A DNA stretch of 64,000 nt from Sphingomonas sp. IC-11 (GCF_021043365.1 NZ_JAJNDU010000002.1:124001-188000); one strand, 5' to 3'; positions 43,631-53,191 are shown, counted from the stretch's first letter. The notes: a model not told the origin generated them from the sequence alone. Made by a program: numbers and translations.

Positions 43631-45436
43631 ATGGCCAAGGTGGTCCGGATCGGAGGCGCAGGCGGCTTCCTGGGCGATAGTTCGGTTGCAGCGCCGCAGC
43701 TGCTGGCAAGCGGCGTGCTCGACTACATGATCCTCGATTACCTCGCCGAAGCGACCATGGCGCCGCTCGGCCAGCTTAAGCAGGTGCGGCCCGATCAAGG
43801 CTATGCGCGCGATTTCACCGAATGGGTGTGGAAGGACAATCTGCGCGAGTTCAAGGAGCAGGGCGTTCGGGTCGTGACCAACGCAGGCGGCGTGAACCCC
43901 GAGGCATGTCGCGCCCGCATGGAACAGATTGCTGCCGAAGCCGGGCTTTCGTTCAAGATTGCAATCGTGACCGGCGACGATCTGATCGATCGTGTGCCAG
44001 ACTTCGCCGCAACGGGCGTGGTCGAGATGTTCAACGAAGCGCCGTTCCCCGATCCGAAGAAGGTGTGGACCGCCAACGCTTATCTTGGCGGCGGCCCGAT
44101 CGCGGCGGCGCTGGCCGCCGGGGCGGATGTTGTCATCACTGGCCGCGTGGTGGACAGCGCGTTGACGCTTGGGCCGCTGATGCATGAGTTCGGCTGGGGC
44201 GCGGACGATCATAACCAGCTTTCGGCGGGATCGCTGGCCGGCCATGTCATCGAATGCGGCGCGCAGGCCACTGGCGGCCTGTTCACCGATTGGGAGAAGG
44301 TGCCGGACTGGGCGCACATCGGCTATCCCATCATCGAGTGCCACGCTGATGGCGACTTCGTCGTCACCAAGCCGGAAGGCACGGGCGGGCTCGTCTCCCC
44401 AGCGGCCGTATCGGAGCAGATCCTGTATGAGGTTGGTGACCCGCAGGCCTATGCGCTGCCGGATGTCGTGTGCGATTTCTCGCAGCTCAGCGTTACCGCC
44501 GATGGTGAGGGGCGGGTGCGAGTGTCCAATGCGAAGGGTTACCCGCCGACCGGTAAGCTCAAGACCTGTGTCACCTTCGAGAATGGCCACCGCTTCATCG
44601 GCATCATGCCGGTGGTCGGGCGCGATGCCGCGAAGAAGGCGCAAGCACAGGCGGAGGCGGTGCTGACGCGGGTGGGCGAAATGCTGCGCGGCCGCAACCT
44701 GCCGCCGCTGCGCGATACCCGTGTCGAACTGTTGGGCACCGAGGCAAGTTATGGCGCGCAGGCGAACCCGACGCTGTCTGCCACCCGCGAGGTGATCGCC
44801 CGTATTGGTGCCGAGCACGAAGATGCGGAAGCGCTGGGCATCATGATGCGCGAGTTTGACTCGCCGACCACGTCGATGAGTGTCGGCTCGACCGGCTGGT
44901 TCGGCGCGCGGCCGACCATCTCGCCGGTGTCGCAGGTGTTTTCGTTCCTGGTCGATGGTGGGTCCGTGTCGGCCCAGGTGTCGCTGGGCGGCGAGACGAT
45001 CACTGTTGCCAATCCTGCACCGTCCACACCGTTTGACGAGACGATGATCGTAAGACCGACGCCGGGTGGCGATACGGCCAGCGATGATGACCTGATCGAA
45101 GTGCCGCTGATCGAGATTGCTTGGGCGCGTTCCGGCGACAAGGGCAATGCCTTCAACGTTGGCGTGATTGCGCGCCGCCCGGAGTTCCTGCCCTGGATCC
45201 GCGCCGGGCTGACGGAAGAGGCGGTGAAGGCCTTCTTTGCGCATGAGTTCGAAGGCGCCAGCCACCCGGAGGTGCGACGCTACGAACTACCGGGCATGAA
45301 TGCGATCAACCTCCACTGCATCCAGTCACTCGGCGGCGGGCAGTTTGCCAGCCTCCGCCTCGATGCGCTTGCCAAGGGCAAGGGGCAGCAGTTGCTGGAC
45401 ATGAAGGTAAAGGTGCCGCGCCGCCTGCTGGCCTGA
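43631..45436 (+). CDS. AtuA-like acyclic terpene utilisation / DUF1446 protein
   Basis: 601 residues, two parts. Residues 1-450 form the DUF1446 (AtuA) core: VVRIGGAGGFLGDSSVAAPQ, NAGGVNPEACRARMEQIAAE, GRVVDSALTLGPLMHEFGW, GHVIECGAQATGGLFTDWEK, and EGTGGLVSPAAVSEQILYEV. The last ~110 residues (LIEIAWARSGDKGNAFNVGV, ARRPEFLPWIRAGLTEEAVK, INLHCIQSLGGGQFASLRLD) match the small AtuA ferredoxin-fold domain. In Pseudomonas the atu cluster degrades citronellol-type terpenes, but this gene also occurs outside it and its reaction is unknown. Start ATG 43631 follows GGGAGAG. Confidence 0.85.
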   Translation: MAKVVRIGGAGGFLGDSSVAAPQLLASGVLDYMILDYLAEATMAPLGQLKQVRPDQGYARDFTEWVWKDNLREFKEQGVRVVTNAGGVNPEACRARMEQIAAEAGLSFKIAIVTGDDLIDRVPDFAATGVVEMFNEAPFPDPKKVWTANAYLGGGPIAAALAAGADVVITGRVVDSALTLGPLMHEFGWGADDHNQLSAGSLAGHVIECGAQATGGLFTDWEKVPDWAHIGYPIIECHADGDFVVTKPEGTGGLVSPAAVSEQILYEVGDPQAYALPDVVCDFSQLSVTADGEGRVRVSNAKGYPPTGKLKTCVTFENGHRFIGIMPVVGRDAAKKAQAQAEAVLTRVGEMLRGRNLPPLRDTRVELLGTEASYGAQANPTLSATREVIARIGAEHEDAEALGIMMREFDSPTTSMSVGSTGWFGARPTISPVSQVFSFLVDGGSVSAQVSLGGETITVANPAPSTPFDETMIVRPTPGGDTASDDDLIEVPLIEIAWARSGDKGNAFNVGVIARRPEFLPWIRAGLTEEAVKAFFAHEFEGASHPEVRRYELPGMNAINLHCIQSLGGGQFASLRLDALAKGKGQQLLDMKVKVPRRLLA

Positions 45437-45461
45437 AAGGCCGCTCAGGGCCTGTCGACAT

Positions 45462-45486
45462 CGAGGGAGCGGCACGCGCTCCCTCG
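45462..45486. terminator. Perfect 10-bp hairpin between convergent AtuA-like and rpoN genes
   Basis: CGAGGGAGCG and CGCTCCCTCG pair perfectly around GCACG between the two stop codons; likely shared end. Confidence 0.6.
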
Positions 45487-45490
45487 GCGT

Positions 45491-46975
45491 CTAACCGCCG
45501 CCGAGCGCGCGCTGGCGGCGCCGTTGCACCGAACTGCCGATGCCCATCGCCTCGCGATATTTCGCCACGGTGCGTCGCGCGATGTCGAAGCCCTTCGCGT
45601 TGAGCAATTCAACCAACGTGTCGTCGCTGAGAACCTTCGCGCCCTCGTTGGCGATCAGGCTCTTGATCGCGCTCTTCACTGCCTCTGCCGACACGGCGTC
45701 GCCGCCATCGGCGGCCTGGATCGCGGAGGTGAAGAAGTATTTCAGCTCGAACAGGCCGCGCGCGCAGCTCAGATATTTGTTCGACGTCACCCGGCTGACG
45801 GTGGACTCGTGCATTTCGATCGCGTCTGCCACCTGACGCAGGGTGAGCGGGCGAAGGTGCGACACGCCGTGAAGGAAGAAAGATTCCTGCTGTCGCACGA
45901 TCTCGGTCGCGACGCGGATGATGGTTTTCTGGCGTTGATCCAGGGCCTTCACCAGCCAGTTGGCGCTGGCCAGCATGTCACCAAGCCACGCCTTCGACGC
46001 CTTGTCCTGCGGCCCGGAAGAGAGTTCCGCATGGTAGCGCCGGTTTACCAGAACGCGCGGCAAGGTGGAATTGTCGAGTTCCACTAGCCAGCCGCCGCGC
46101 GTCCGGCGCACGTGAAGGTCGGGTGTCACGGCCTGCATCGGCTCGCCACCGAAGCGCGCGCCCGGCTTTGGATCATAGTTGCGCAGCTCGCGGATCATGT
46201 CCGCCATGTCTTCGTCATCGACCTGGCAAATGCGCTTCAGCCGTGGAAGATCGCCCCGGGCGACGAGGTCGAGATGATCGATCAGCCGGGCCATGGCCGG
46301 GTCATAGCGATCCGCCTCCTTGGCCTGTAGCGCGATACATTCGGCCAGATCGCGCGCGCCCACCCCGGTGGGATCAAAGGTCTGAATAACGGCGAGAACC
46401 CGCTCGACTTGCGCCAGCGGCACGCCGAGCCGTGCGGCAACGTCGAGCAGGTTGGCGGTGAGGTAACCGGACTCGTCAATGAGGTCGATGAGATGCTGGG
46501 CGACGAACAGGTCCGCGCCCGCCAACACTTCGCCAGCCTGATGGAGCAGATGATCGGCAAGCGTCGGGCTGGCGGCCGCAAACGCATCGAGATCAGGGGC
46601 GTCCTCGCCCAGACCCCCGGCCGCGCCGGTGACACCAAGCCCGTCGCCCGCGCCGATCATGCTGTCGGACGGGCTGTCATCGAACCGCTCCGCGGCGATA
46701 TCCACGTCGAGCGTCTCACCGGCCGCCTCTCCGGCGAGAACGAGTTCGTCGGCCGGGGCGGGTTCGTCACGGACCAGATCGGGCTCGCGCTCGGCCACCG
46801 GTGCCTCATCGGAGGTCGCGACGGCTTCAAGAAGAGGGTTCCTCTCGATCTCTTCGGCGATGACGCCCTCGATCTCGAGGTTGGATAGCGTCAGCAGTTT
46901 GATCGCCTGCTGCAGCTGCGGCGTCATCACCAGCGATTGTGACTGGCGTAGATCGAGGCGCGGCGCGAGGCTCAT
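45491..46975 (-). CDS. rpoN: RNA polymerase sigma-54 factor
   Basis: 494 residues. Region I (PRLDLRQSQSLVMTPQLQQA, IKLLTLSNLEIEGVIAEEIE) is glutamine/leucine rich; region III has core-binding and the HTH (GVSHLRPLTLRQVADAIEMH, ESTVSRVTSNKYLSCARGLF) and the C-terminal RpoN box (ARRTVAKYREAMGI). A short acidic region II sits at about 60-130. Start at ATG 46975 begins MSLAPRLDLRQSQ; the 23 codons upstream in the ORF are not conserved. Last gene of the lpt unit. No hpf gene follows, unlike in E. coli. Confidence 0.95.
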   Translation of the reverse strand: MSLAPRLDLRQSQSLVMTPQLQQAIKLLTLSNLEIEGVIAEEIERNPLLEAVATSDEAPVAEREPDLVRDEPAPADELVLAGEAAGETLDVDIAAERFDDSPSDSMIGAGDGLGVTGAAGGLGEDAPDLDAFAAASPTLADHLLHQAGEVLAGADLFVAQHLIDLIDESGYLTANLLDVAARLGVPLAQVERVLAVIQTFDPTGVGARDLAECIALQAKEADRYDPAMARLIDHLDLVARGDLPRLKRICQVDDEDMADMIRELRNYDPKPGARFGGEPMQAVTPDLHVRRTRGGWLVELDNSTLPRVLVNRRYHAELSSGPQDKASKAWLGDMLASANWLVKALDQRQKTIIRVATEIVRQQESFFLHGVSHLRPLTLRQVADAIEMHESTVSRVTSNKYLSCARGLFELKYFFTSAIQAADGGDAVSAEAVKSAIKSLIANEGAKVLSDDTLVELLNAKGFDIARRTVAKYREAMGIGSSVQRRRQRALGGG

Positions 46976-47095
46976 CGGGCAGCGGATTTCGCGGGTGAGT
47001 TGATCAGCGAGGTGTTGCCGCAGCCCCGCCTGGCCTGCCCCCATGCGATCCCATCTGTCGCCGGAATGACGATGATGGCGGCCATCCCCATCGGC

Positions 47096-47872
47096 TCAGA
47101 GCGAGAACTCTTCGCCCAGATACAGGCGCCGCACGTTCGGATCAGCGACGAGATCCGCCGGCGCGCCCGTGAACAGCACGCGCCCATCGTAGATGATGTA
47201 GCCACGGTCGACGATGTCCAGCGTCTCGCGCACATTGTGATCGGTGATCAGCACGCCGATGCCGCGCTGCTTCAGCTGCTTCACCAATGCGCGAATGTCA
47301 GCGATCGACAGCGGATCGATGCCGGCGAAAGGCTCGTCGAGAAGTATGATCGTCGGGTCGGCCGCCAGCGCGCGGGCGATTTCCGCGCGGCGCCGCTCAC
47401 CGCCGGACAGGGCCATTGCCGGCGCATCACGCAGCCGCGTCAGGCCGAATTCCTCCAGCAGCGTATCAAGCTTGCGCTGCCGCGCGGCAGCATCTGGCTC
47501 GGCGAGTTCGAGTACGGTCAGGATGTTCTTCTCGATGGTCAGACCACGGAAGATCGACGTTTCCTGCGGCAGATATCCCAGACCCAGGATCGCGCGGCGG
47601 TACATGGGCAGGCCAGTGATGTCCTCGCCGTCGAGCATGATTCGGCCAGCGTCCGGCTTCACCAGACCCATCACCGAGTAGAAGCAGGTCGTCTTGCCAG
47701 CGCCGTTCGGGCCGAGCAGGCCAACCACTTCGCCCCGCGCCACAGACACGGACACGTCACTCAGGACGACGCGCTTGTCATACGACTTGGCGATGGAAAC
47801 GACCTGAAGACCGCTCGAGATCGGCGCCTCGTGGATGGGCTCCGCATGGGAGAGGGTGGTACTATCGTCCAT
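47096..47872 (-). CDS. lptB: LPS export ABC transporter ATP-binding protein
   Basis: 258 residues. ABC ATPase of LptB2FGC. Walker A GPNGAGKTT, Q loop LGYLPQETSIFRGLT (LptB-specific), signature LSGGERRRAEIARAL, Walker B IILLDEPFAGIDP, H switch ITDHNVRETLDIVDRGYII. Energises lipopolysaccharide or glycolipid export. Many sphingomonads carry glycosphingolipids instead of LPS yet keep the Lpt machinery. Start ATG 47872 gives MDDSTTLSHAEPIHEAP; the 22 codons upstream are not convincing. Confidence 0.94.
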   Translation of the reverse strand: MDDSTTLSHAEPIHEAPISSGLQVVSIAKSYDKRVVLSDVSVSVARGEVVGLLGPNGAGKTTCFYSVMGLVKPDAGRIMLDGEDITGLPMYRRAILGLGYLPQETSIFRGLTIEKNILTVLELAEPDAAARQRKLDTLLEEFGLTRLRDAPAMALSGGERRRAEIARALAADPTIILLDEPFAGIDPLSIADIRALVKQLKQRGIGVLITDHNVRETLDIVDRGYIIYDGRVLFTGAPADLVADPNVRRLYLGEEFSL

Positions 47873-47974
47873 CGTTCGTCTGCAGCCTTGCGCTCGCCCG
47901 GCCGGCACGCTGCCGCGTACCGACTTGGCAGGAATCATGCATGAGCTTGCGGCGTGGCGGAAGCCCTCTTTCGA

Positions 47975-48496
47975 TCAGTTGCGGTTCGGCACGGAGAAAG
48001 TGCCCGTGACCCGGCCTGACGGAGCCGTCGTGACGTTTCCGGCGCCGGTGCCACCACGAACCGATGACCCGTCGATTACGGCGCGTCCCGTATCGAGATT
48101 GATCGTCAGCCGCCCGCCATTCACGGTATTCGCGCCCTGCGTCAGGCTGACCGCGCCCACCATGGTGATGATTCGCCGGTTCAGATCGTACACGGCATAT
48201 TGGCTGCGCGCCGTCTGGTCGGGCCGGCGCACGACGACGCCGCCGGCGGCGTCGAGGCGCGATACCTGCGGATTACCGCCAACCACCTGTCCCGTGTAGC
48301 TGACGGTCATTCGCGCAGCGTTGAGCGACATTTCCGCCTGCCGGACGGCGACATTGCCGGAAAGCACCGCCCGATTGGCGCGATCCTGCAGCTCGATCGT
48401 GTCGGCACCGAAATCGATCGGGGCGTTGGTGTTGTGACGCGTCTGCGCGATCGCGCCGGATGCGAACAGAAGGGCGAGGAGGGCCACGCGTTTCAT
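47975..48496 (-). CDS. lptA: LPS transport periplasmic protein LptA
   Basis: 173 residues. N-terminal signal peptide (KRVALLALLFASGAIAQ), then the OstA-like beta-jellyroll: IDFGADTIELQDRANRAVLS, GNVAVRQAEMSLNAARMTVS, and RLDAAGGVVVRRPDQTARSQ. LptA polymerises into the periplasmic bridge between LptC and LptD. Sits between lptC and lptB, 7 bp after lptC. Confidence 0.9.
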   Translation of the reverse strand: MKRVALLALLFASGAIAQTRHNTNAPIDFGADTIELQDRANRAVLSGNVAVRQAEMSLNAARMTVSYTGQVVGGNPQVSRLDAAGGVVVRRPDQTARSQYAVYDLNRRIITMVGAVSLTQGANTVNGGRLTINLDTGRAVIDGSSVRGGTGAGNVTTAPSGRVTGTFSVPNRN

Positions 48497-48502
48497 GGCG
48501 CG

Positions 48503-49141
48503 CTATCTCGCCCCTCGCGGGTTCACGCGCAAGCGGGCATTGCCACGCAAAGTGACGGTTCTGGCCTCCAGATCCGCATCAAGCCTGTTTGCGCTGAAGC
48601 TTCCTTGGGAAACCGTGCCGGTCACGCCGTCCGTCGAGCGCAGCTTGCGCGTCTTCAGGTCCACCGTCGCGTCCTGAGTATCGAGCGTGTAGTTGTTCGG
48701 ACCTCGAAAGGCGATCGGGCCGTCGACCTTCACCCGCTCGCTTTCCATATCGTAGCGGCCGGTCGGGGCGGTCAACGTGGCCGGTCCGTCCTGAAGGCGG
48801 ATTTGCGCCGCCAGCTTGCTGATCTCGACGATCGGCTCTGCGGAGCTTCGCTGGACGGCGGAGCCGGCGTTCAACGTGAACGGCTGCCCCTTCGCGTCCG
48901 ACCCGCGATATTGGGCGCGCTGGATCTTCAGGCGTTCCTTCGCGACCTCGACCTTGTTCTTGTCGAGCACGAACGACACGTCCCCTGCGGTCGTCAGCGG
49001 CGCCATGACCAGAAATGCCGCGAGCACGCCGATCAGCACCGGAAGCAGCCAGTGGGTGATGGAGATGATCCGGTCGTGCCGGCTCCCCGGGGCCGCCCAT
49101 CGCTGACGCCGCGTACGTTCCCGGACCGCGATTTCAGACAT
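48503..49141 (-). CDS. lptC: LPS export periplasmic protein LptC
   Basis: 212 residues. N-terminal cytoplasmic tail, one membrane helix (about 30-50, THWLLPVLIGVLAAFLVMAP), then the LptC jellyroll (NKVEVAKERLKIQRAQYRGS, GPATLTAPTGRYDMESERVK, VDGPIAFRGPNNYTLDTQDA, LKTRKLRSTDGVTGTVSQGS). Binds LptBFG and hands lipid to LptA. First of the lptC-lptA-lptB run. Confidence 0.88.
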   Translation of the reverse strand: MSEIAVRERTRRQRWAAPGSRHDRIISITHWLLPVLIGVLAAFLVMAPLTTAGDVSFVLDKNKVEVAKERLKIQRAQYRGSDAKGQPFTLNAGSAVQRSSAEPIVEISKLAAQIRLQDGPATLTAPTGRYDMESERVKVDGPIAFRGPNNYTLDTQDATVDLKTRKLRSTDGVTGTVSQGSFSANRLDADLEARTVTLRGNARLRVNPRGAR

Positions 49142-49284
49142 GCGCGCGCTTCCCCGCCGTGAACCCTCCCGCCGAGGCGGAACTTACCAAACGCGGAGGA
49201 CCGCGAAAGTTTCGCGCTGCCCCGGTTTGTTCGATTCGCGCCTGCCGGCACTGCACGAACATGGCCGGGGAGCCGAAACGGTCC

Positions 49285-49905
49285 TCAAGCATGCGCGAAG
49301 ATGTCCACCTCCGGCCAGCCAGCCAGGTCGAGTTCGGCGCGATGGGGCAGGAAATCGAAGCACGCCTGCGCGATTTCGGTGCGTCCTTCGCGCGCCAGTC
49401 GCTTGTCGAGCTCGTCACGAAGGCGATGCAGATACCGCACGTCGGAGGCAGCATATTCGCGCTGTGCTTCGCTGAGCTCCGGCCCGCCCCAGTCGGACGA
49501 TTGCTGCTGCTTGGAAATTTCCTGCCCCAGCAGCTCGCGCACCAATTCCTTCAGCCCGTGGCGGTCCGTGTAGGTGCGGACCAGACGCGACGCGATCTTG
49601 GTGCAATAAACCGGGGCGGCAACAATCCCCATATAGTGCCGGATCGCCGCGATATCGAAGCGGCCGAAATGATATAGCTTCAATCTGGCAGGATCCGCGA
49701 GCGCCGCACGCAGGTTCGGCGCGGCGTAGGTGGAACCCGGATTGAAGCGGACGAGATGCTCGTCACCCAGCCCGTCCGAGATCTGCACGAGGCAGAGCCG
49801 GTCGCGCGGCGTGATGAGCCCCATCGTCTCCGTGTCGACGGCAAGCGGGGCGCCGGGTGCGAACACATCGCCCGGAAGATCTTCTTCATGAAAATAAACG
49901 GCCAT
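49285..49905 (-). CDS. rnd: Ribonuclease D-type 3'-5' exonuclease
   Basis: 206 residues: single DEDDy exonuclease domain (LAVDTETMGLITPRDRLCLV, KLYHFGRFDIAAIRHYMGIV, YCTKIASRLVRTYTDRHGLK, and EAQREYAASDVRYLHRLRDE with the Tyr). Lacks the HRDC domains of E. coli RNase D, as is usual for the short alphaproteobacterial forms. Trims tRNA 3' ends or structured RNA. Start ATG 49905 (MAVYFHEEDLPGDVF); the 36 codons before are unlikely. Upstream of lptC on the same strand, 143 bp away. Confidence 0.88.
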   Translation of the reverse strand: MAVYFHEEDLPGDVFAPGAPLAVDTETMGLITPRDRLCLVQISDGLGDEHLVRFNPGSTYAAPNLRAALADPARLKLYHFGRFDIAAIRHYMGIVAAPVYCTKIASRLVRTYTDRHGLKELVRELLGQEISKQQQSSDWGGPELSEAQREYAASDVRYLHRLRDELDKRLAREGRTEIAQACFDFLPHRAELDLAGWPEVDIFAHA

Positions 49906-50188
49906 TCGCCCGCCGTAGCGCGGGGCGCCGTCAGGCTCAACAACCCGCGGAAAACGGGTGATACAATGGTTGTTAGCGCGATAACCTGTGCTTTGAACGC
50001 GACAGTTGCGCAATGATCGATGCGCAATACTTGCTTTTCACGACGAATCTGTTCGCAGCAGGCGCGCCGATGCGCTATGACGAGTCCTGTGGCGCACCAG
50101 CTTCCGCGTCACAAAGCCCTGCGCCGGCCGTCCATCGCGCGGGTCTTGAAACTGATTTGCGGGCGGAGCGGGAAGACGAACAGGGTTT

Positions 50189-51016
50189 ATGGGTTACGAA
50201 AAAGGTGGCCGCGGCAATCGTGGCGGACGCGGGCGCGACAAGCGTGACGGCTTCGGTGGCGACGATTTCGGCGGCGGTGATTTCGGCGGCGGCGGTTTCG
50301 GCGGCGGCGGCTTTGGTGGCGGCGGCTTCGGCGGTGACCGCGGCGGCTTCGGCGGTGGCGGCTTCCGTAGCGGCGGTGGTGGCGGCTTCGGCGGCGGCGG
50401 CTTCGGCGGCGGCGGCGGTGGCTTCCGCGGCGGCGGCGGCGGCGGTGGCTTCGGCGGTGGGAACCGCATGCCCCCGCAGGTCGTCGGCGAGGGCACCGGT
50501 GTTGTAAAGTTCTTCAACGCCCAGAAGGGTTTCGGCTTCATCGTTCGTGATGACGGCGGCGAAGACGTGTTCGTCCACATCTCTGCTGTTGAGCAGGCCG
50601 GGCTTACCGCTCTTGCGGAAGGTCAGCCGCTCGGCTTCACGCTGGTCGACCGCGGTGGCCGCATCTCGGCGACCGAGCTGAAGATCGAAGGCGAGCCGAT
50701 GCCGGTGAGCGACCGCGCACCGCGCGAGGGCGGCTTCGGTGGCGAGCGCGCGCCGCGTGCTGGTGGCGCCGGTGCCGGTGGCCCGCAGCGTCAGCTGACT
50801 GGCGAAAAGGCCACGGGAACCGTCAAGTTCTTCAACGCGATGAAGGGCTTCGGCTTCATCCAGCGCGACGATGGTCAGCCTGATGCCTTTGTGCACATCT
50901 CGGCTGTCGAGCGTGCTGGCATGTCCAGCCTGAACGAAGGCGATCGCCTGTCCTTCGAACTCGAAGTTGATCGTCGCGGCAAGTACGCGGCAGTGAATCT
51001 TTCTTCGTCCAGCTAA
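50189..51016 (+). CDS. Double cold-shock-domain protein with glycine-rich N-terminus
   Basis: 275 residues. Residues 1-92 are almost entirely G, F, D and R in repeats such as GGGGFGGGGFGGGGFGGD, preceded by a basic MGYEKGGRGNRGGRGRDKRD. Two cold-shock domains follow: about 98-165 (GTGVVKFFNAQKGFGFIVRD, EDVFVHISAVEQ) and about 205-272 (ATGTVKFFNAMKGFGFIQRD, PDAFVHISAVER), each with RNP1 (K-G-F-G-F-I) and RNP2 (V/A-F-V-H-I). They bind single-stranded RNA/DNA. The glycine/Phe N-terminus resembles RGG/FG-type low-complexity segments. A 5' leader of 150+ bp precedes the ATG, as expected of a cold-shock mRNA. Confidence 0.9.
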   Translation: MGYEKGGRGNRGGRGRDKRDGFGGDDFGGGDFGGGGFGGGGFGGGGFGGDRGGFGGGGFRSGGGGGFGGGGFGGGGGGFRGGGGGGGFGGGNRMPPQVVGEGTGVVKFFNAQKGFGFIVRDDGGEDVFVHISAVEQAGLTALAEGQPLGFTLVDRGGRISATELKIEGEPMPVSDRAPREGGFGGERAPRAGGAGAGGPQRQLTGEKATGTVKFFNAMKGFGFIQRDDGQPDAFVHISAVERAGMSSLNEGDRLSFELEVDRRGKYAAVNLSSSS

Positions 51017-51045
51017 TTTTCCCCGCTTCGAAATAGGAGAGGGAA

Positions 51046-51082
51046 GGGCCGTCCGGGACAACCGGGCGGCCCATTTTCGTTT
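51046..51082 (+). terminator. Intrinsic terminator after cold-shock gene
   Basis: Stem GGGCCGTCCGG / CCGGGCGGCCC with GACAA loop and ATTTTCGTTT tail. Confidence 0.8.
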
Positions 51083-51367
51083 AGGGACGCTGCTGGCTGT
51101 CGGCAGCGGGCATAAACGCCCCAGCGGCGAGTGAGATGGCGCGAGCCGCCGTGCCTCCCGGAAAGCGCGACCGCACGGCGCCATGGTGCGGACCCATCGC
51201 GGCCCATGCTCTCGCCCGATCGGGCGCCAGTTTTCGAGCGAGTTAGCGAACAACCCCTCGCGGTTATCTCGATCGCCGCTGCGAGAAGCATTTCAAAAGA
51301 CACTTAATACTGGCAAATGGCCGCTTGCCCCGATCCGGGCGCAACCCACTCGAAAGGCACACCCACC
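51083..51367. other. Gene-free region before the DUF885 gene
   Basis: 285 bp after the terminator without a convincing ORF. Contains a G/C-rich stretch and no tRNA. Promoter of the DUF885 gene probably sits near its 3' part; nothing specific seen. Confidence 0.4.
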
Positions 51368-53185
51368 TTGCGCGTCCTGCTTCCGCTGCTTCTGTCTGTT
51401 GCTCTTCCCGCTATGGCCGCCGCCCAGGCCCCGGTGGCGACGCCCGGCTCAGCCGTGCCTGCGGGTGACGCCGCTGCCGAGGGTGCCAAGCTGCGCCAGA
51501 TCTTCAACGACAGCGACGAAGCCAGGCTGCGGCGCAATCCCGTGGAGGCGATCTTCCGCGGCGACCTTCGCTATGCCGATCGCTTGGGCGATTACCTCAC
51601 CCCCGCTTACGAGGAAGCGGAGCGGCAGGCTCTGGTTGATGATCTGAAGGCGCTGGGCCGAGTGAACCGCGATCGCCTTTCTGCGGTGGACCGCATTGCT
51701 TATGATGTGTTCAAGTCGGATCGGGAGCGTGATCTGAAGGGCTATACGCCCGCTCTGCTGCGGATCAGCGAAGTATTGCCGATCAACCATTTCGGCGGAT
51801 TGCAGACCTTTTATCCGGAATTCGCCTCCAGCCAAGGTGCGGCGCCGTTCAAGACGGTGCTCGATTACGACAACAACCTGAAACGCAACGCTCAATATGC
51901 CCAGGTGGTAGATCGTATGATCGCCCGTGCACGTGAGGGCATGAAGCGCGGGATCATGCCACCCAAGCTGGTCGTGCAGAATGTGATCGGCCAATTGGAT
52001 CACATTCTGGCCGGAGCGCCGGAGGCGTCGCTTTTCTATGAACCGGTGACGAAGTTCCCCGACGCCGTGGGGGCGGCCGAACGCTCTCGCTTGACCAAGG
52101 CCTATGCCCAGCAGGTGCGTGATGTGCTCAATCCCGCGCACCGACGCTTGCGCGAATTTCTTCAGAACGAATATCTGCCGCGTGCGCGGGACACCGTCGG
52201 CTTGTCAGCGCTTCCGGGTGGCGCCGCCTGGTACGAATATCTGATCGAGAACAGCACCACTCTGCCGCTGAAGGCGGAGGCAGTGCACGAACTCGGCCTT
52301 TCCGAGGTGGCGCGCATCCTTTCCGAAATGGAAGCTCAGAAGGGGCGCGCCGGGTTCAAGGGTACGTTGCCGGAATTCTTCCAACATTTGCGGACCGATC
52401 CGCGTTTCCAGCCGAAAACCGCCGAAGAGATCGCAGCGGGATACGCGGCGGTCGGAAAGAAGGTCGATGCGCGGGTCCGTGAGCAGTTCAGCCTGATCCC
52501 GAAGACACCGCTCGAGATCCGGCCGGTTCCGGCATTCCGGGAAAAGACGGCGGCGGCGGGATCCTATCAGTCCGGCACGCCCGACGGTTCGCGCCCCGGT
52601 GTCTTTTACTATAACACCTATGATCTGCCGAACCGCTATCTGTGGGGCATGGAGACGCTGTATCTCCACGAGGCGGTGCCCGGCCACCACTTCCAGATCA
52701 GTCTCGCTCAGGAAAATGCCAGTTTGCCGGCCTTCATGCGTTTCGGCGGCAACACGGCTTTTTCCGAAGGCTGGGGTCTGTATGCCGAGACGCTCTATCC
52801 GGAGCTGGGGCTTGAAACCGATCCCTATCAGCGGATGGGTGGGCTGAACGATGAGATGCTGCGCGCCATGCGGCTGGTGGTCGACACGGGCATTCACGCC
52901 AAGGGCTGGACCCGCGACCAAGCGGTTCGTTACATGCTCGACAATTCGCCGATGCCTGAAAGCGATGCGGTGGCGGAGGTGGAGCGTTACATCGCCATTC
53001 CGGGGCAAGCGCTCGCCTACAAGATCGGCCAGCTGACCATTCTTCGCCTGAAAGCGGAGGCGCGGCGTGCGTTGGGCGATCGCTTCGATCCGCGCGCGTT
53101 TCATGCCACTGTTCTGGATACGGGCGCTTTGCCGATGCCGGTGCTGGAACGGAAAGTCGCGGATTGGACGGCGAGCCAGCGGTAA
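51368..53185 (+). CDS. DUF885 family exported metalloprotease-like protein
   Basis: About 605 residues. Signal peptide at the start (LRVLLPLLLSVALPAMAAAQ). Conserved DUF885 core with zinc motif YLHEAVPGHHFQISLA (HE-x-x-PGHH), then AFSEGWGLYAETLYPELGL and PGQALAYKIGQLTILRLKAE. The HEAVPGHH motif resembles M2/M3-like zinc ligands, and family members are predicted metallopeptidases in the periplasm. TTG 51368 puts the signal peptide at the N-terminus with AAAGG ten bases ahead; ATG 51317 is the alternative, with a 17-residue polar extension. Confidence 0.82.
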   Translation: MRVLLPLLLSVALPAMAAAQAPVATPGSAVPAGDAAAEGAKLRQIFNDSDEARLRRNPVEAIFRGDLRYADRLGDYLTPAYEEAERQALVDDLKALGRVNRDRLSAVDRIAYDVFKSDRERDLKGYTPALLRISEVLPINHFGGLQTFYPEFASSQGAAPFKTVLDYDNNLKRNAQYAQVVDRMIARAREGMKRGIMPPKLVVQNVIGQLDHILAGAPEASLFYEPVTKFPDAVGAAERSRLTKAYAQQVRDVLNPAHRRLREFLQNEYLPRARDTVGLSALPGGAAWYEYLIENSTTLPLKAEAVHELGLSEVARILSEMEAQKGRAGFKGTLPEFFQHLRTDPRFQPKTAEEIAAGYAAVGKKVDARVREQFSLIPKTPLEIRPVPAFREKTAAAGSYQSGTPDGSRPGVFYYNTYDLPNRYLWGMETLYLHEAVPGHHFQISLAQENASLPAFMRFGGNTAFSEGWGLYAETLYPELGLETDPYQRMGGLNDEMLRAMRLVVDTGIHAKGWTRDQAVRYMLDNSPMPESDAVAEVERYIAIPGQALAYKIGQLTILRLKAEARRALGDRFDPRAFHATVLDTGALPMPVLERKVADWTASQR

Positions 53186-53191
53186 GCGGGC

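Noticed and set aside
43598..45265. 555-aa minus-strand frame over the AtuA-like gene
   Set aside because: Antisense shadow without domain or ribosome site.
50194..50580. Proline-rich minus-strand frame under the glycine-rich segment
   Set aside because: Reverse complement of GGC/GGT-type codons; an artefact of the low-complexity run.
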